DNA of 64,000 nucleotides. Origin: Agarivorans albus. Its GTDB lineage: Bacteria; Pseudomonadota; Gammaproteobacteria; Enterobacterales; Celerinatantimonadaceae. Below, one piece after another: positions 8,716 to 18,257 of the stretch. The notes under the pieces were generated by a model. The model was not told the origin of the DNA. It worked only from the letters and a program-made list of their open reading frames with translations, and searched no databases. A program made the position numbers and the translations under genes. The DNA lies in assembly GCF_019670105.1 (NCBI RefSeq), contig NZ_AP023032.1, positions 3,032,972 to 3,096,971 on the forward strand. The letters are read 5' to 3'. How positions within the stretch are numbered: the stretch's first letter is position 1; every line of letters begins with the position of its first letter.

Positions 8716-8854
8716 TTATATTAACGGTGTTGTTTTCGCCAACTAAGCAACTAATGATACATAAGCTGGAAAAGTTGTTATTAAACAGAAATGGATTTTT
8801 GAAGAGATCAGACCAGGGAAATGAAAAAAAATTAAATATTTTTCTCTAAAAACT

Positions 8855-8883
8855 AAAAAAGCTGGCCAATCGCCAGCTTTTTT
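8855..8883 (-). terminator. Terminator of the pst-phoU operon
   Basis: Stem GCTGGC / GCCAGC with loop CAATC, flanked by A6 and T6, so it can act on both strands. It lies 19 bp after the phoU stop on the minus strand. Confidence 0.85.
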
Positions 8884-8901
8884 ATCACCTAAACCTTAGC
8901 C

Positions 8902-9606
8902 TTAAAGCAGCTTTTCCACTTCATCTCCGGCTAAATGGCGAATATCTTTACCTCTTACGAAGTAGATAATGTACTCAGCAATGTTTTGACAACGGTCGCC
9001 TACTCGCTCAATAGCACGTGCAGCATTTAAGGCATCTAGCACTTGAGGAATAGAACGAGGGTCTTCCATCATATAAGTCATCAACTCACGAATAAGGCGC
9101 TCGTATTCTTTATCCACCTTTTTATCTTCTTGGTGAACACTCCACGCCATTTCTACATCCATACGTGCGAAACCATCTAACACGTCATGCAGCATTTTGG
9201 CGGTGTGCTGGCCCAAGTGCTCTAAGCTACTTAGAGACGCCTTAAGCGGTTTATCCATGTTACGCTCAACCATGCGGGCAATGCTTTCTGCTGCATCACC
9301 AATACGCTCTAAATCAGCAATGGTTTTAATAATCGCCATTACAATACGTAAGTCACTAGCTGCAGGTTGGCGCTTAGCAATAATGCGAGTGCACTCTTCA
9401 TCAATAGCAACTTCAAAAGAGTTTACTTTGCTGTCGGTGCTAATCACCTTGCTCACTAACTCTGCGTCAGGTCGGCTTAACAGGCTAAGGGCGTCAATCA
9501 GTTGCTGTTCAACTAAGCCACCCATTGCCATAATTTGGTTGCGCACATGATCCAGTTCAGCATTAAACTGACCAGATATGTGTTTGTTCATGTTTAACTT
9601 ATCCAT
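8902..9606 (-). CDS. phoU: Phosphate-signalling protein PhoU
   Basis: 234 residues forming the two PhoU helical-bundle repeats, with metal-binding signatures such as [20 protein letters not shown] and [18 protein letters not shown]. PhoU links the Pst transporter to PhoR and restrains Pho regulon activity when phosphate is plentiful. It is the last gene of pstC-pstA-pstB-phoU, 24 bp after pstB. GAGGA precedes the ATG at 9606. Confidence 0.96.
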   Translation of the reverse strand: MDKLNMNKHISGQFNAELDHVRNQIMAMGGLVEQQLIDALSLLSRPDAELVSKVISTDSKVNSFEVAIDEECTRIIAKRQPAASDLRIVMAIIKTIADLERIGDAAESIARMVERNMDKPLKASLSSLEHLGQHTAKMLHDVLDGFARMDVEMAWSVHQEDKKVDKEYERLIRELMTYMMEDPRSIPQVLDALNAARAIERVGDRCQNIAEYIIYFVRGKDIRHLAGDEVEKLL

Positions 9607-9630
9607 ATCTTTTCCTCAGCGACGGTTGGG

Positions 9631-10449
9631 TTAACCGTAACGGCCTGTAATGTAATCTTCGGTTTGCTTCTTCGCTGGTGTTGTAAACAAGGTATTGGTA
9701 TCAGCATATTCCACCATGTCGCCCATATACATAAAGGCGGTTTGGTCTGATACTCGCGCAGCTTGTTGCATGTTGTGAGTTACAATCACCACGGTGTAAC
9801 GACTCTTGAGGTCGTTAATCAACTCTTCAATCGTCAATGTAGAAATTGGGTCAAGTGCTGATGTAGGTTCATCCAATAATAGCACTTCAGGTTCTATCGC
9901 AATGGCGCGGGCAATCACCAAACGCTGTTGCTGACCACCAGATAAGCCAAAAGCATTCTCGTGTAAGCGGTCTTTTACCTCTTCCCACAAGGCTGCACCA
10001 CGTAGTGAGCGTTCTACGGCTTCATCTAATACGCGGCGATCTTTAATACCTTGAAGGCGTAAACCATATACTACATTCTCGTAAATAGACTTTGGGAATG
10101 GGTTTGGACGCTGAAACACCATACCAACGTTACGACGTAGCGCGGCTACGTCTACGCTTTTATCGTAAATGTTTTGTCCGTGTAGCAAGATCTCTCCGCT
10201 AATCTTACAAATATCAACCAAGTCATTCATACGGTTAATACAGCGCAGTAAGGTTGATTTACCGCAGCCCGACGGGCCAATAAAGGCGGTAACTTGCCCT
10301 TTCGGGATCTTCATCGACACATCGAACAAAGCTTGTTTGTTGCCGTAGTAAAGATCCAGGTTCTTTACTTCCAATGCAGTTTGCTCTGCAGTTAAGTTAG
10401 CCAAATCTAATTTAGTATCTCGACTATTTTCTGTATTCAAAGAAATCAT
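9631..10449 (-). CDS. pstB: Phosphate ABC transporter ATP-binding protein PstB
   Basis: 272 residues. Walker [10 protein letters not shown] (58-66), signature LSGGQQQR (169-176) and Walker B LLLDEP (190-195) are intact, followed by the H-loop VTHNMQQA. It provides ATP hydrolysis for high-affinity phosphate uptake at the inner membrane with PstA and PstC. 26 bp separate it from pstA and AGGA precedes the ATG. Controlled by the PhoB boxes upstream of pstC. Confidence 0.97.
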   Translation of the reverse strand: MISLNTENSRDTKLDLANLTAEQTALEVKNLDLYYGNKQALFDVSMKIPKGQVTAFIGPSGCGKSTLLRCINRMNDLVDICKISGEILLHGQNIYDKSVDVAALRRNVGMVFQRPNPFPKSIYENVVYGLRLQGIKDRRVLDEAVERSLRGAALWEEVKDRLHENAFGLSGGQQQRLVIARAIAIEPEVLLLDEPTSALDPISTLTIEELINDLKSRYTVVIVTHNMQQAARVSDQTAFMYMGDMVEYADTNTLFTTPAKKQTEDYITGRYG

Positions 10450-10475
10450 TTTTTTTCCTACAAATTGCCGTTAGC

Positions 10476-12131
10476 TTATTGGTCTAACGTTTTAAACTTT
10501 TCGCGTAAACGGTTACGGATTTGGATGGCTGCTAAGTTTAAGCCAATAATAACCGTTACCAATAAAAATGCCGTGGCGTACACCAAAGGTCGAGCTGCTT
10601 CTACGTTCGGGCTTTGGAAACCCACATCATAAATGTGGAAGCCTAAGTGCATGAACTTGCGCTCTAGGTGAATGAACGGGAAGTTGCCATCAAGCGGTAA
10701 TGTTGGTGCTAGTTTCACTACACCTACTAACATCAATGGTGCTACTTCACCGGCTGCACGGGCTACCGCCAAAATAAGGCCAGTCATAATCGCCGGGCTC
10801 GCCATAGGAATAACAATACGCCACAGCGTTTCTGCTTTGGTAGCACCTAAAGCTAGTGAGCCTTGACGCACCGCACTAGGAATACGCGACAAACCTTCTT
10901 CGGTAGATACAATCACCACTGGTAAGGTAAGAATAGCCAAGGTTAGGGCTGCCCAAATTACACCAGGTGAGCCAAAGGTCGGTGTAGGTAGTGACTCTTG
11001 ATAGAACAAGGAATCAATACTGCCACCTAGCATATAAACAAAGAAACCTAAGCCAAATACACCGTAAACAATGGATGGAACACCTGCGAGGTTGATTACC
11101 GCAATGCGAATCAAACGGGTAAAGCTGTTATTGCCGGCATATTCGTGCAAGTAAATGGCTGCTACAACCCCTAGAGGCGTAACAATAACGGCCATCAACA
11201 TCACCATGAATACCGTACCAAAGATAGCTGGGAATACCCCGCCTTCGGTATTAGCTTCACGTGGCTCAGACACAATAAATTTAACCGCCTGATGCCCCCA
11301 ATGTGCTAGTTTTTGGAACCAGTTCATCTCATTTGGGAAGAACACATCCAATACATTATCCATTGGAATTGTCACCAACTCACCGCGCATATCACGGATA
11401 ATTAATTGGTCACGGCGTGCTTCATCACGGTAAGCAAATAGTTGCTTCTCGAGTACCAAGTAGTCTTGATGCAATTGCTCGGCGTCGGCTTCAATACCGG
11501 CTAAGCGTTCAGGCGTTAGTTCATCAGCCAGCTCATACTTGCGCTGCTTTAAACGTAAACGCTCTAGGCTGTAGTTAATGCCACCAATATCATGACGCTG
11601 CAGCGAGTCGGCTTGATCAATAATGCCATTAGAGCGCTCTAACAACTCAAACAGCTTTTCGTGGTCAGCATCATCAGCAGCATTAATGGTGGTGTCACCT
11701 TTAACAATACCTTCAACGTAACCGTAAAAGTTACCGTTGGTGCGACGCTCAACTACTGCAATGCCTTCGGGCTGCTTTTTCGATAAGATTTCATTCTCGG
11801 TTAACCAACGAAAATCTAAGTTTACGTATTCACGGTTACCAGTCTTAATCAAAAAGCGCTCTACAAAATCGCCATCTAAGCCTTCTAAATTTGCACCAGA
11901 GGCTTTTAAGCGCTCAATAGGCACAAGCTCGGTGTCATACAACTCGCCAATCACAGTTTGAGTTTCACCAAACTGTTTGACTTCCATTTCAAGTACAGGA
12001 CTTGGCCAGAAATAGACCAGACCGCGTGCGGCAATTAACAGCAGCAATCCAATCACTGCTACTAAGCTTATGCTTACCGCACCCGCTGTCATCCAAATCC
12101 ACGGGTTACCTGATTTAAACCACTTATTCAT
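10476..12131 (-). CDS. pstA: Phosphate ABC transporter permease PstA, long form
   Basis: 551 residues, almost twice E. coli PstA (296). One N-terminal membrane segment (residues 12-35) precedes about 240 residues of hydrophilic, partly coiled-coil sequence. The normal permease domain follows, with several spans and the EAA-like loop GSLALGATKAETLWRIVIP. Long PstA forms of this kind are known in Vibrio and Shewanella relatives; the role of the extra periplasmic domain is not established. Downstream of pstC by 22 bp. Confidence 0.93.
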   Translation of the reverse strand: MNKWFKSGNPWIWMTAGAVSISLVAVIGLLLLIAARGLVYFWPSPVLEMEVKQFGETQTVIGELYDTELVPIERLKASGANLEGLDGDFVERFLIKTGNREYVNLDFRWLTENEILSKKQPEGIAVVERRTNGNFYGYVEGIVKGDTTINAADDADHEKLFELLERSNGIIDQADSLQRHDIGGINYSLERLRLKQRKYELADELTPERLAGIEADAEQLHQDYLVLEKQLFAYRDEARRDQLIIRDMRGELVTIPMDNVLDVFFPNEMNWFQKLAHWGHQAVKFIVSEPREANTEGGVFPAIFGTVFMVMLMAVIVTPLGVVAAIYLHEYAGNNSFTRLIRIAVINLAGVPSIVYGVFGLGFFVYMLGGSIDSLFYQESLPTPTFGSPGVIWAALTLAILTLPVVIVSTEEGLSRIPSAVRQGSLALGATKAETLWRIVIPMASPAIMTGLILAVARAAGEVAPLMLVGVVKLAPTLPLDGNFPFIHLERKFMHLGFHIYDVGFQSPNVEAARPLVYATAFLLVTVIIGLNLAAIQIRNRLREKFKTLDQ

Positions 12132-12153
12132 CGGTTAGTTCCCATATCCCTAT

Positions 12154-14364
12154 TTACAGCGAGCTGTATTTGTCGCGCAGACGTTGGCGCACAAATTCAG
12201 CAATGGTGTTAAATGCAAAGGTAAATACAAACAATACAAAGGCTGCTAAGAACAGCACTCGGTAGTGAGAGCTTCCCACTTCAGACTCTGGCATCTCTAC
12301 CGCAATATTTGCCGACAAAGTACGCATGCCTTGGAAGATACTCCAATCCATTACTGGCGTATTACCGGTGGCCATAAGTACAATCATGGTTTCACCCACT
12401 GCGCGGCCAAGGCCCATCATTACCGCCGAGAAAATACCCGGGCTAGCGGTTAAAATCACCACTTTAGTGAGGGTTTGCCAAGGCGTGGCACCCAATGCTA
12501 AAGAGCCATTACTCAAATGCTTTGGCACCGAGAAAATTGCGTCTTCTGCAATAGAGAAAATCGTCGGAATAACCGCAAAGCCCATGGCTAAACCCACCAC
12601 CATAGAGTTACGTTGGTCGAAGTTAATGCCTAGCTCGTTGGTTAGGTATAAACGTGCATCGCCGTCGAACATCCATTGCTCAAGCGCTGGACTAATTTGG
12701 ATACAGCCCCAGCCAATAAACAAAACAACTGGAATAAGTACGATTGCATCCCAACCTTCTGGCAGCAACTGGCGTACTTTCTTCGGCATTTTTGACCAAG
12801 CAAAAGCAGTGAGCAAAAAGCCTACCGGTAGCAACAACATAATGGCAATTACGCCAGGTAAGTTGTCTTCAATTAATGGCGCTAACCATAAACCCGCCAA
12901 AAAGCCCAAAATTACCGTGGGTAAAGCTTCCATAATTTCTACGGTAGGCTTAACCACTTTGCGCAGAGGCGCTGACATAAAGTAAGCAGTGTAGATAGCC
13001 CCAGCTAAAGCAATAGGCGCTGCAAACAACATCGCGTAAAAAGCGGCTTTAATGGTACCAAAAGAAATTGGCACTAAGCTGAGCTTAGGCTCAAAGTCAT
13101 CACTGGCTGAGGTTGATTGCCATACATATTGCGGCTCAGGGTAACCTTCGTACCAAATTTTGCTCCACAAGGCGCGCCACGTTACTTCTGGGTGCTCGTT
13201 ATCTACGTGATAAAACTCAAGACCGTTTTCAGTCTCAGTGAGTAGACCACTGGCTCGCGGTGAGAAAGCTAAACTAAAGGCTTTAGCATCGGTCATTTCA
13301 CGAACTAAACGGCCACCGCCGGTTGTGTGGAATAAGGTAATAGAGCCATCTTCCCCACTTACAGCAAAGCCCTTACGGAAGTACTCAACGCCAATTTCGT
13401 TTACTTTAGCGCCTGCATCAAATTCACGAATTTGCGTAAGCTTACGTACCCCATCTTTTGCAACATCAAACCACTGGCTTACTTTGCCATTGTCGTTTGC
13501 AACAATTAATGAACTTGCACCGGTTAGTAAGGCAATATCAGTGACATTGCTGTCGGTGCTATTAATAAAGTCCACTGAATTTAAGCGCACATTATCAATA
13601 TCGGAGATATTGTAGTTAGCCAGCTGATTGCCGTTACGAATGTATAAACGGCGTAAGTCTGGCGTTACCAAAATTTGATCGATGTTGCTTGGCAAGCTAG
13701 GAATATCGGCCGTTTCGGGCAGCCATTCCAAAGACTCACTAAACATGTCTTCTTCGGCTTCGTAACGAACCAACAAGCCTCGGCCATCAGCGGTAACTGC
13801 TGCCACCACAGCCGACTCTTCTTGACGCTCAAAAGCCAACTGCTCAATGGCTTGGCCTTGTGGGTCAATAACTAGCGCTTGCTCACCCATCGGGTAAGCA
13901 ATGCTTGGCGTAATCAAACGCTTGTCGTTAGGGTAACTAATACCAAATTTAGGTGAAACTATGTAAGCCAAGCCATCACTGGTACCGTAAGCCACCAAAC
14001 CTTGGTTTGGCACTGTGCGGTCTGACGCAGTAATGTCTGCTTCAACTTGATAGTCTTGAAACTCGCGCTGGCTATCGATTAGGTTAAAAAAGCTTAACTG
14101 CCCGTCTTCATTAAAGCGGTAGGCAATTTCGTTTTGCTCTTCAACACCAATAGCCACTGTGGCACTGCTATCTTGTAACGGAATCGTTTTAGATTTTTCT
14201 AAACTCGCGCCGTAGAAGATAGGTGCAACTACATATAATAAATAGAAGAAAATTAAGATCAGTGCTAATAGAACAACAATCCCGCCAGCACTTACGCTGT
14301 AGCGGGTTAGTCGGTCCTTAATTAGCCGCTGAGCACTACTATTAAATGACACTGACTGCGTCAT
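12154..14364 (-). CDS. pstC: Phosphate ABC transporter permease PstC, long form
   Basis: 736 residues against 319 for E. coli PstC. After a first membrane span (about residues 26-52) there are some 360 residues that look like a beta-propeller-type periplasmic domain (repeats such as GLVAYGTSDGLAYIVSP and GFAVSGEDGSITLFH). The permease domain follows from about residue 420 with the loop NGSLALGATPWQTLTKVVI. First gene of pstC-pstA-pstB-phoU. Three PhoB half-sites lie 36-65 bp upstream. The paired large extra domains in PstC and PstA probably contact each other or PstS; that is inference. Confidence 0.93.
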   Translation of the reverse strand: MTQSVSFNSSAQRLIKDRLTRYSVSAGGIVVLLALILIFFYLLYVVAPIFYGASLEKSKTIPLQDSSATVAIGVEEQNEIAYRFNEDGQLSFFNLIDSQREFQDYQVEADITASDRTVPNQGLVAYGTSDGLAYIVSPKFGISYPNDKRLITPSIAYPMGEQALVIDPQGQAIEQLAFERQEESAVVAAVTADGRGLLVRYEAEEDMFSESLEWLPETADIPSLPSNIDQILVTPDLRRLYIRNGNQLANYNISDIDNVRLNSVDFINSTDSNVTDIALLTGASSLIVANDNGKVSQWFDVAKDGVRKLTQIREFDAGAKVNEIGVEYFRKGFAVSGEDGSITLFHTTGGGRLVREMTDAKAFSLAFSPRASGLLTETENGLEFYHVDNEHPEVTWRALWSKIWYEGYPEPQYVWQSTSASDDFEPKLSLVPISFGTIKAAFYAMLFAAPIALAGAIYTAYFMSAPLRKVVKPTVEIMEALPTVILGFLAGLWLAPLIEDNLPGVIAIMLLLPVGFLLTAFAWSKMPKKVRQLLPEGWDAIVLIPVVLFIGWGCIQISPALEQWMFDGDARLYLTNELGINFDQRNSMVVGLAMGFAVIPTIFSIAEDAIFSVPKHLSNGSLALGATPWQTLTKVVILTASPGIFSAVMMGLGRAVGETMIVLMATGNTPVMDWSIFQGMRTLSANIAVEMPESEVGSSHYRVLFLAAFVLFVFTFAFNTIAEFVRQRLRDKYSSL

Positions 14365-14400
14365 ATATCCCTCACAATTTAATAGGTCTGGCGAAAGTAT

Positions 14401-14429
14401 ATGGCAGTTTTATGACAGTATTGTTACAG
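14401..14429 (-). promoter_or_regulatory. Pho box (PhoB binding) of the pst operon
   Basis: On the minus strand: CTGTAAC-AATA-CTGTCAT-AAAA-CTGCCAT, three 7-bp repeats at 11-bp spacing, close to the CTGTCAT-N4-CTGTCAT consensus. It ends 36 bp before the pstC start. Confidence 0.9.
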
Positions 14430-14646
14430 GGTGAAATACTAAAAAAAAAGTCACAATTGGGTGGGATAAAAAACGTTCACCAACTATGATTAACAAGTGT
14501 ATGTTACATTTGTATGTACCTAATATTACAAAGAAATTATATTGCATGCTTGGCTGGCTTTTTACCCAAGCGCAGCTTTTAGTAGCTTCCTAATTACTTA
14601 AAAGCTATGCATACTTTAAACCCTCAGAAACATCGCTAATAGTTTG

Positions 14647-14664
14647 CTGTCATAAAACTATTGT
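14647..14664 (+). promoter_or_regulatory. Possible half-degenerate Pho box before the ACT gene and ppk
   Basis: CTGTCAT-AAAA-CTATTGT: the first repeat is perfect and the second matches poorly. It lies only 23 bp before the ATG at 14688, which leaves little room for a promoter with a leader, so its function is doubtful. Confidence 0.3.
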
Positions 14665-14687
14665 GCGCTAGGCTATGGAGCAACAAG

Positions 14688-15191
14688 ATGAAACAACTCG
14701 TGGTAAGTGTAATTGGCAAAGACCGACCTGGTATCGTTGATCAATTATCCTCATTAGTCGTTCAACACCAAGGTAACTGGCTAGCCAGCAGCCTAACCGA
14801 ACTTGCTGGTCAATTTGCCGGAATATTGCACTTAGAAGTTGATGAACAGCACCTCAACGCACTTAGCCATGATCTACTTAACCAAGAAAATCTTTTGGTA
14901 AATATTGCTGAGGGCGATAGCAGTAATAGTGAAGAACAACAGCAAGTAGCAATAACCGTTACCGCGAATGACCGTGTGGGCATTGTGCAAGAGGTGACTC
15001 AAGCGCTAAATACACTGGGCGTAAGCTTAAGCGAGATTAATACTCACGTTGCCAGTGCTCCCAACTGGGGAGGCCTAATATTTACTGCTAATCTCACAGT
15101 GCCATGCGCCGACGATGAACAACTGGGAGCGATTCAAGAGTCTTTAGAGTCACTAGCCGATGACCTGATGGTAGATATTGAACAAGACTAA
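14688..15191 (+). CDS. GcvR-like tandem ACT-domain regulator
   Basis: 167 residues with two ACT domains: KQLVVSVIGKDRPGIVDQLS at the start and QVAITVTANDRVGIVQEVTQ at about residue 84. This is the build of the glycine cleavage system repressor GcvR, which acts by binding GcvA rather than DNA. ACT pairs sense amino acids. ATG 14688 is chosen because GGAG lies 8 nt upstream; a TTG nine codons earlier has no such site. ppk1 follows after 34 bp, so the two are probably co-transcribed. Whether the ligand is glycine is not visible. Confidence 0.8.
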   Translation: MKQLVVSVIGKDRPGIVDQLSSLVVQHQGNWLASSLTELAGQFAGILHLEVDEQHLNALSHDLLNQENLLVNIAEGDSSNSEEQQQVAITVTANDRVGIVQEVTQALNTLGVSLSEINTHVASAPNWGGLIFTANLTVPCADDEQLGAIQESLESLADDLMVDIEQD

Positions 15192-15225
15192 TCCCTTTTT
15201 AAGAAGTAAGTACTAAAGGTGAATA

Positions 15226-17313
15226 ATGAGCGACAGTCTATATATAGAAAAAGAGTTAAGTTGGCTTTCGTTTAACCAACGGGTCTTGCAAGAAGCCCAA
15301 GACCATTCAGTACCAATTATCGAACGTGTTCGATTTTTAGGTATTTTTTCCAACAACCAAGATGAGTTTTATAAAGTAAGGGTTGCCGCCTTAAAGCGCC
15401 GTATCATCCTTAACGAACTTAAATCTAAAGATGATGGATCAATCCAACTGCTCAATGACGTGCAGGCCAAGCTGGCAGAATTACAGCAAGATTTTGACGA
15501 TACCTATCGCGAAATCATTCTCACTCTTGCTCGTCGAAACATCTTCTTAATTAATGAAGACCAGCTTAGCGACAACCACCAAAACTGGGTAAGAAAATAC
15601 TTTAAAGACAAGGTGCTGCGTCATATTACGCCGATCGTATTGACCAAACGTACCGACTTGGTTCGCTTTTTAAAAGACGAATACACCTACCTCGCGGTAG
15701 AAGTAAAAAAGGCAGATAAAGAAAGCCACCTATTGATTGAGATCCCAACCGACAGCTTACCGCGTTTTGTGGTACTGCCGCCCGATGGCTCAAAAACCCG
15801 TAAAACCTTAATCATTTTGGATAACATCATCCGCTTCTGTTTAGATGATTTGTTACGAGGGTTTTACGAATACGATTCAGTTGCGGCCTATTCAATCAAA
15901 ATGACTCGAGATGCCGAATACGATCTTACAGACGAAGTAGACCAAGGCCTGCTAGAAAAAATGTCTGAGGGTATTAAGCAGCGTTTAACCGCCGAACCAG
16001 TGCGCTTTGTTTACGATAGAGAAATGCCCAACAGCATGGTGAAGCGTTTAAGTAAAATGCTGCACATTTCTAAACTTGACCACAGCGTAAGTGGTAGCCG
16101 CTACCATAACTTTAAAGACTTTATTGGTTTTCCAAATGTTGGCAGAAAGTACTTAGAAAACCCTAAGCTGCCTGCTCTGAACTGCCGTGACTTCGACAGC
16201 TTTGATACGGTATTTAATGCCATTAGCGCGCGAGATATTCTACTCTACTACCCGTATCATAAATTCCGTTATATTTCAGAGTTTGTGCGCCAAGCGTCTT
16301 TTGACCCCAAAGTCACCAGCATCAAAATCAATATCTACCGTGTGGCGAAAAAGTCTCACTTAATGAACTCACTAATTGATGCCGCTAACAACGGCAAGCG
16401 AGTTACCGTGGTTATTGAACTACGCGCTCGCTTTGACGAGGGAGCCAACATTGGCTGGGCACAAATGCTCACCGATGCTGGTGTAAAAGTTGTTTTTGGT
16501 GTTCCTTCGCTAAAAGTACATTCAAAGTTATTATTGGTCACCCGCAAAGAAGACGACCAACGGGTGTATTACAGCCATATTGGTACCGGAAACTTCCACG
16601 AAAAAACGGCCAAAATTTACACCGACTTTGCACTGTTCACCAAAAACCAAGAAATTGGCCAAGAGGTGGAAAACGTATTTCGCTTTATCCAACAGCCCTA
16701 TCGTCGTTTTAAATTCCAGCACCTTATTGTATCGCCTAACGATACACGCCGACGGTTGTTTAGCTTAATAGATTACGAAATCAATCAAGCTAACGCCGGA
16801 AACCCTGCGGCAATCACGATTAAAGTGAACAACTTAGTCGACAAAGGCGTAGTCACTCGTTTGTATGCGGCCAGTAAAGCTGGGGTTAAAATCCGTATGA
16901 TTATTCGGGGCATGTGTTCATTAGTGCCAGGGCTTGAAGGCAACAATGACAACATAAAAATCATCAGTATTGTTGACCGCTTCCTTGAACATCCGCGAGT
17001 ATTCCACTTCCATCACAGTGGCGAAGATCAGGTTTATATTGCTTCTTTTGACTGGATGACCCGTAACATTGAAGAGCGTGTTGAAGTTGGCGTGCCAATC
17101 TACAACGATGAGCTAAAACAGCGGGTGATTGACCTGTTAGACCTACAGTTTGCTGACACCACCAAAGCACGCATTATCGATGCCAAGCAGCAAAATCAGT
17201 ATGTACAACGTGGTAACCGCCGTAAGATCCGCTCCCAAGTTTGGACTCACGATTACTTAAAGGCGATTGAATCTAAACCTCGCCGTAAAGTTGTGGAAGA
17301 AGACAATCCCTAA
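15226..17313 (+). CDS. ppk: Polyphosphate kinase Ppk1
   Basis: 695 residues, the usual Ppk1 size. The enzyme builds inorganic polyphosphate from ATP at the membrane. Visible: N-terminal ELSWLSFNQRVLQEA, the phospholipase-D-like catalytic half, and the autophosphorylated histidine H451 in SHIGTGNFHEKTAK (E. coli H435 equivalent). The second conserved histidine of the C-terminal domain is probably in HFHHSGEDQVYIASFDWM. Next to the pst operon and behind a possible Pho box, it fits phosphate storage. A bidirectional terminator follows at 17325. Confidence 0.97.
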   Translation: MSDSLYIEKELSWLSFNQRVLQEAQDHSVPIIERVRFLGIFSNNQDEFYKVRVAALKRRIILNELKSKDDGSIQLLNDVQAKLAELQQDFDDTYREIILTLARRNIFLINEDQLSDNHQNWVRKYFKDKVLRHITPIVLTKRTDLVRFLKDEYTYLAVEVKKADKESHLLIEIPTDSLPRFVVLPPDGSKTRKTLIILDNIIRFCLDDLLRGFYEYDSVAAYSIKMTRDAEYDLTDEVDQGLLEKMSEGIKQRLTAEPVRFVYDREMPNSMVKRLSKMLHISKLDHSVSGSRYHNFKDFIGFPNVGRKYLENPKLPALNCRDFDSFDTVFNAISARDILLYYPYHKFRYISEFVRQASFDPKVTSIKINIYRVAKKSHLMNSLIDAANNGKRVTVVIELRARFDEGANIGWAQMLTDAGVKVVFGVPSLKVHSKLLLVTRKEDDQRVYYSHIGTGNFHEKTAKIYTDFALFTKNQEIGQEVENVFRFIQQPYRRFKFQHLIVSPNDTRRRLFSLIDYEINQANAGNPAAITIKVNNLVDKGVVTRLYAASKAGVKIRMIIRGMCSLVPGLEGNNDNIKIISIVDRFLEHPRVFHFHHSGEDQVYIASFDWMTRNIEERVEVGVPIYNDELKQRVIDLLDLQFADTTKARIIDAKQQNQYVQRGNRRKIRSQVWTHDYLKAIESKPRRKVVEEDNP

Positions 17314-17324
17314 GCTTCTCACTA

Positions 17325-17358
17325 AACAAAAGGCCGCTAATTAGCGGCCTTTTGTTTA
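17325..17358. terminator. Bidirectional terminator between ppk and the HD-hydrolase gene
   Basis: A perfect 34-bp palindrome centred on GGCCGCTAATTAGCGGCC with A-rich and T-rich flanks on either side. It can end both converging transcripts. Confidence 0.9.
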
Positions 17359-17375
17359 GGATGGGTCATGCAAAC

Positions 17376-18014
17376 TTAGCGAGATGGCTCTAATTCGTGG
17401 CTCAATTGTGCTAAATATGCCTTCATATACTGGCTGCGTTGCTCCGCTTCACGTTTAGCCGCGTCGGTATGCACAGTATCTGCAATATTTAGCAACTTAG
17501 TAAAAAAATGATCAATGGTATATCGACTGTCATCCGGCTGCCGTGCCTCACACATTGGGTCTACATCACAATAAAGTGTACGTTGCAGGCTAGCACCCAC
17601 TTGAATACAGCGACTAATACCTATGGCGCCTAGCGCGTCTATACGATCTGCATCTTGGACAATCTTTGCTTCAAGGCTTGTTGGCTTAATACCTGCGCTG
17701 TAACTATGGGCTTCTATTGCATGATGAATTTCACTTAAGTAATGAGTTGGGTAAGCAATTGACTTAAGAAAATCAATTGCCTTTTCTGCCGCTAAACTAG
17801 AAGCCTGCCTGCGCCGAGGGTGATTTTTAGGCAGTGATACACAATCGTGTAACCAAGCGGCTGGAGCCACTACTTCAAGTTTGCCCTCTTCTTGTTTACA
17901 CAGGTAGGTAGCCAATTTAACGACTCGCTCAATATGGTCGATATCGTGGGCAGTATCACTGGTCTGCAGCCCCTGTAAAAACTGTCTGCAACGAGTCTCT
18001 AATTGCTTAATCAT
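17376..18014 (-). CDS. HD-domain phosphohydrolase (YedJ-like)
   Basis: 212 residues. HD-superfamily metal site: HDIDHIERVVKLA (first His), APAAWLHDCVSLPKN (HD pair), then HAIEAHSY and KIVQDADRIDALGAIGI (final Asp). The pattern DADRLDALGAIG is typical of the YedJ/YpgQ group, small cytoplasmic nucleotide phosphohydrolases of uncertain substrate. Transcribed alone, converging on ppk. Confidence 0.82.
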   Translation of the reverse strand: MIKQLETRCRQFLQGLQTSDTAHDIDHIERVVKLATYLCKQEEGKLEVVAPAAWLHDCVSLPKNHPRRRQASSLAAEKAIDFLKSIAYPTHYLSEIHHAIEAHSYSAGIKPTSLEAKIVQDADRIDALGAIGISRCIQVGASLQRTLYCDVDPMCEARQPDDSRYTIDHFFTKLLNIADTVHTDAAKREAEQRSQYMKAYLAQLSHELEPSR

Positions 18015-18257
18015 AAAGCTCAGAATAAGAGGTTAGTTAATGGGCGTAAACTACCCAAAAGCCCATTTCGAGTCAAAGCTACTAGATCAATTCTTCTCGG
18101 TTTCATCATCACTAAAGCAAGTAAAAGCCCGCTCAACTTTACGTGATTAAAGCTAGAAAAAGTGTTTACACAAATGATTTTATCATTCATTATTTAATGA
18201 TAATCGATAAATAAATATCTTTTATCAGGAAAACTGCCTATATGGAGAAGCAAGGGT

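Larger units (their letters stand above)
7955..8854. other. Long AT-rich non-coding region upstream of aceA
   Basis: About 900 bp with no convincing gene on either strand. The only ORF over 60 codons begins inside aceA. It holds two palindromes (8399-8414, 8696-8715) and is strongly AT-rich from about 8340 to 8860, as expected of a regulatory region. Promoter positions could not be fixed. Confidence 0.6.

Noticed and set aside
12326-12985. 219-codon open frame on the plus strand
   Set aside because: Lies wholly antisense to pstC, whose protein is clearly conserved; the composition is that of a shadow frame and there is no ribosome-binding site.
18193-18211. Fur-box-like sequence TTAATGATAATCGATAA
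   Set aside because: Only about 13 of 19 positions fit the Fur consensus in a very AT-rich stretch, and the downstream DUF2975/XRE genes have no iron link.
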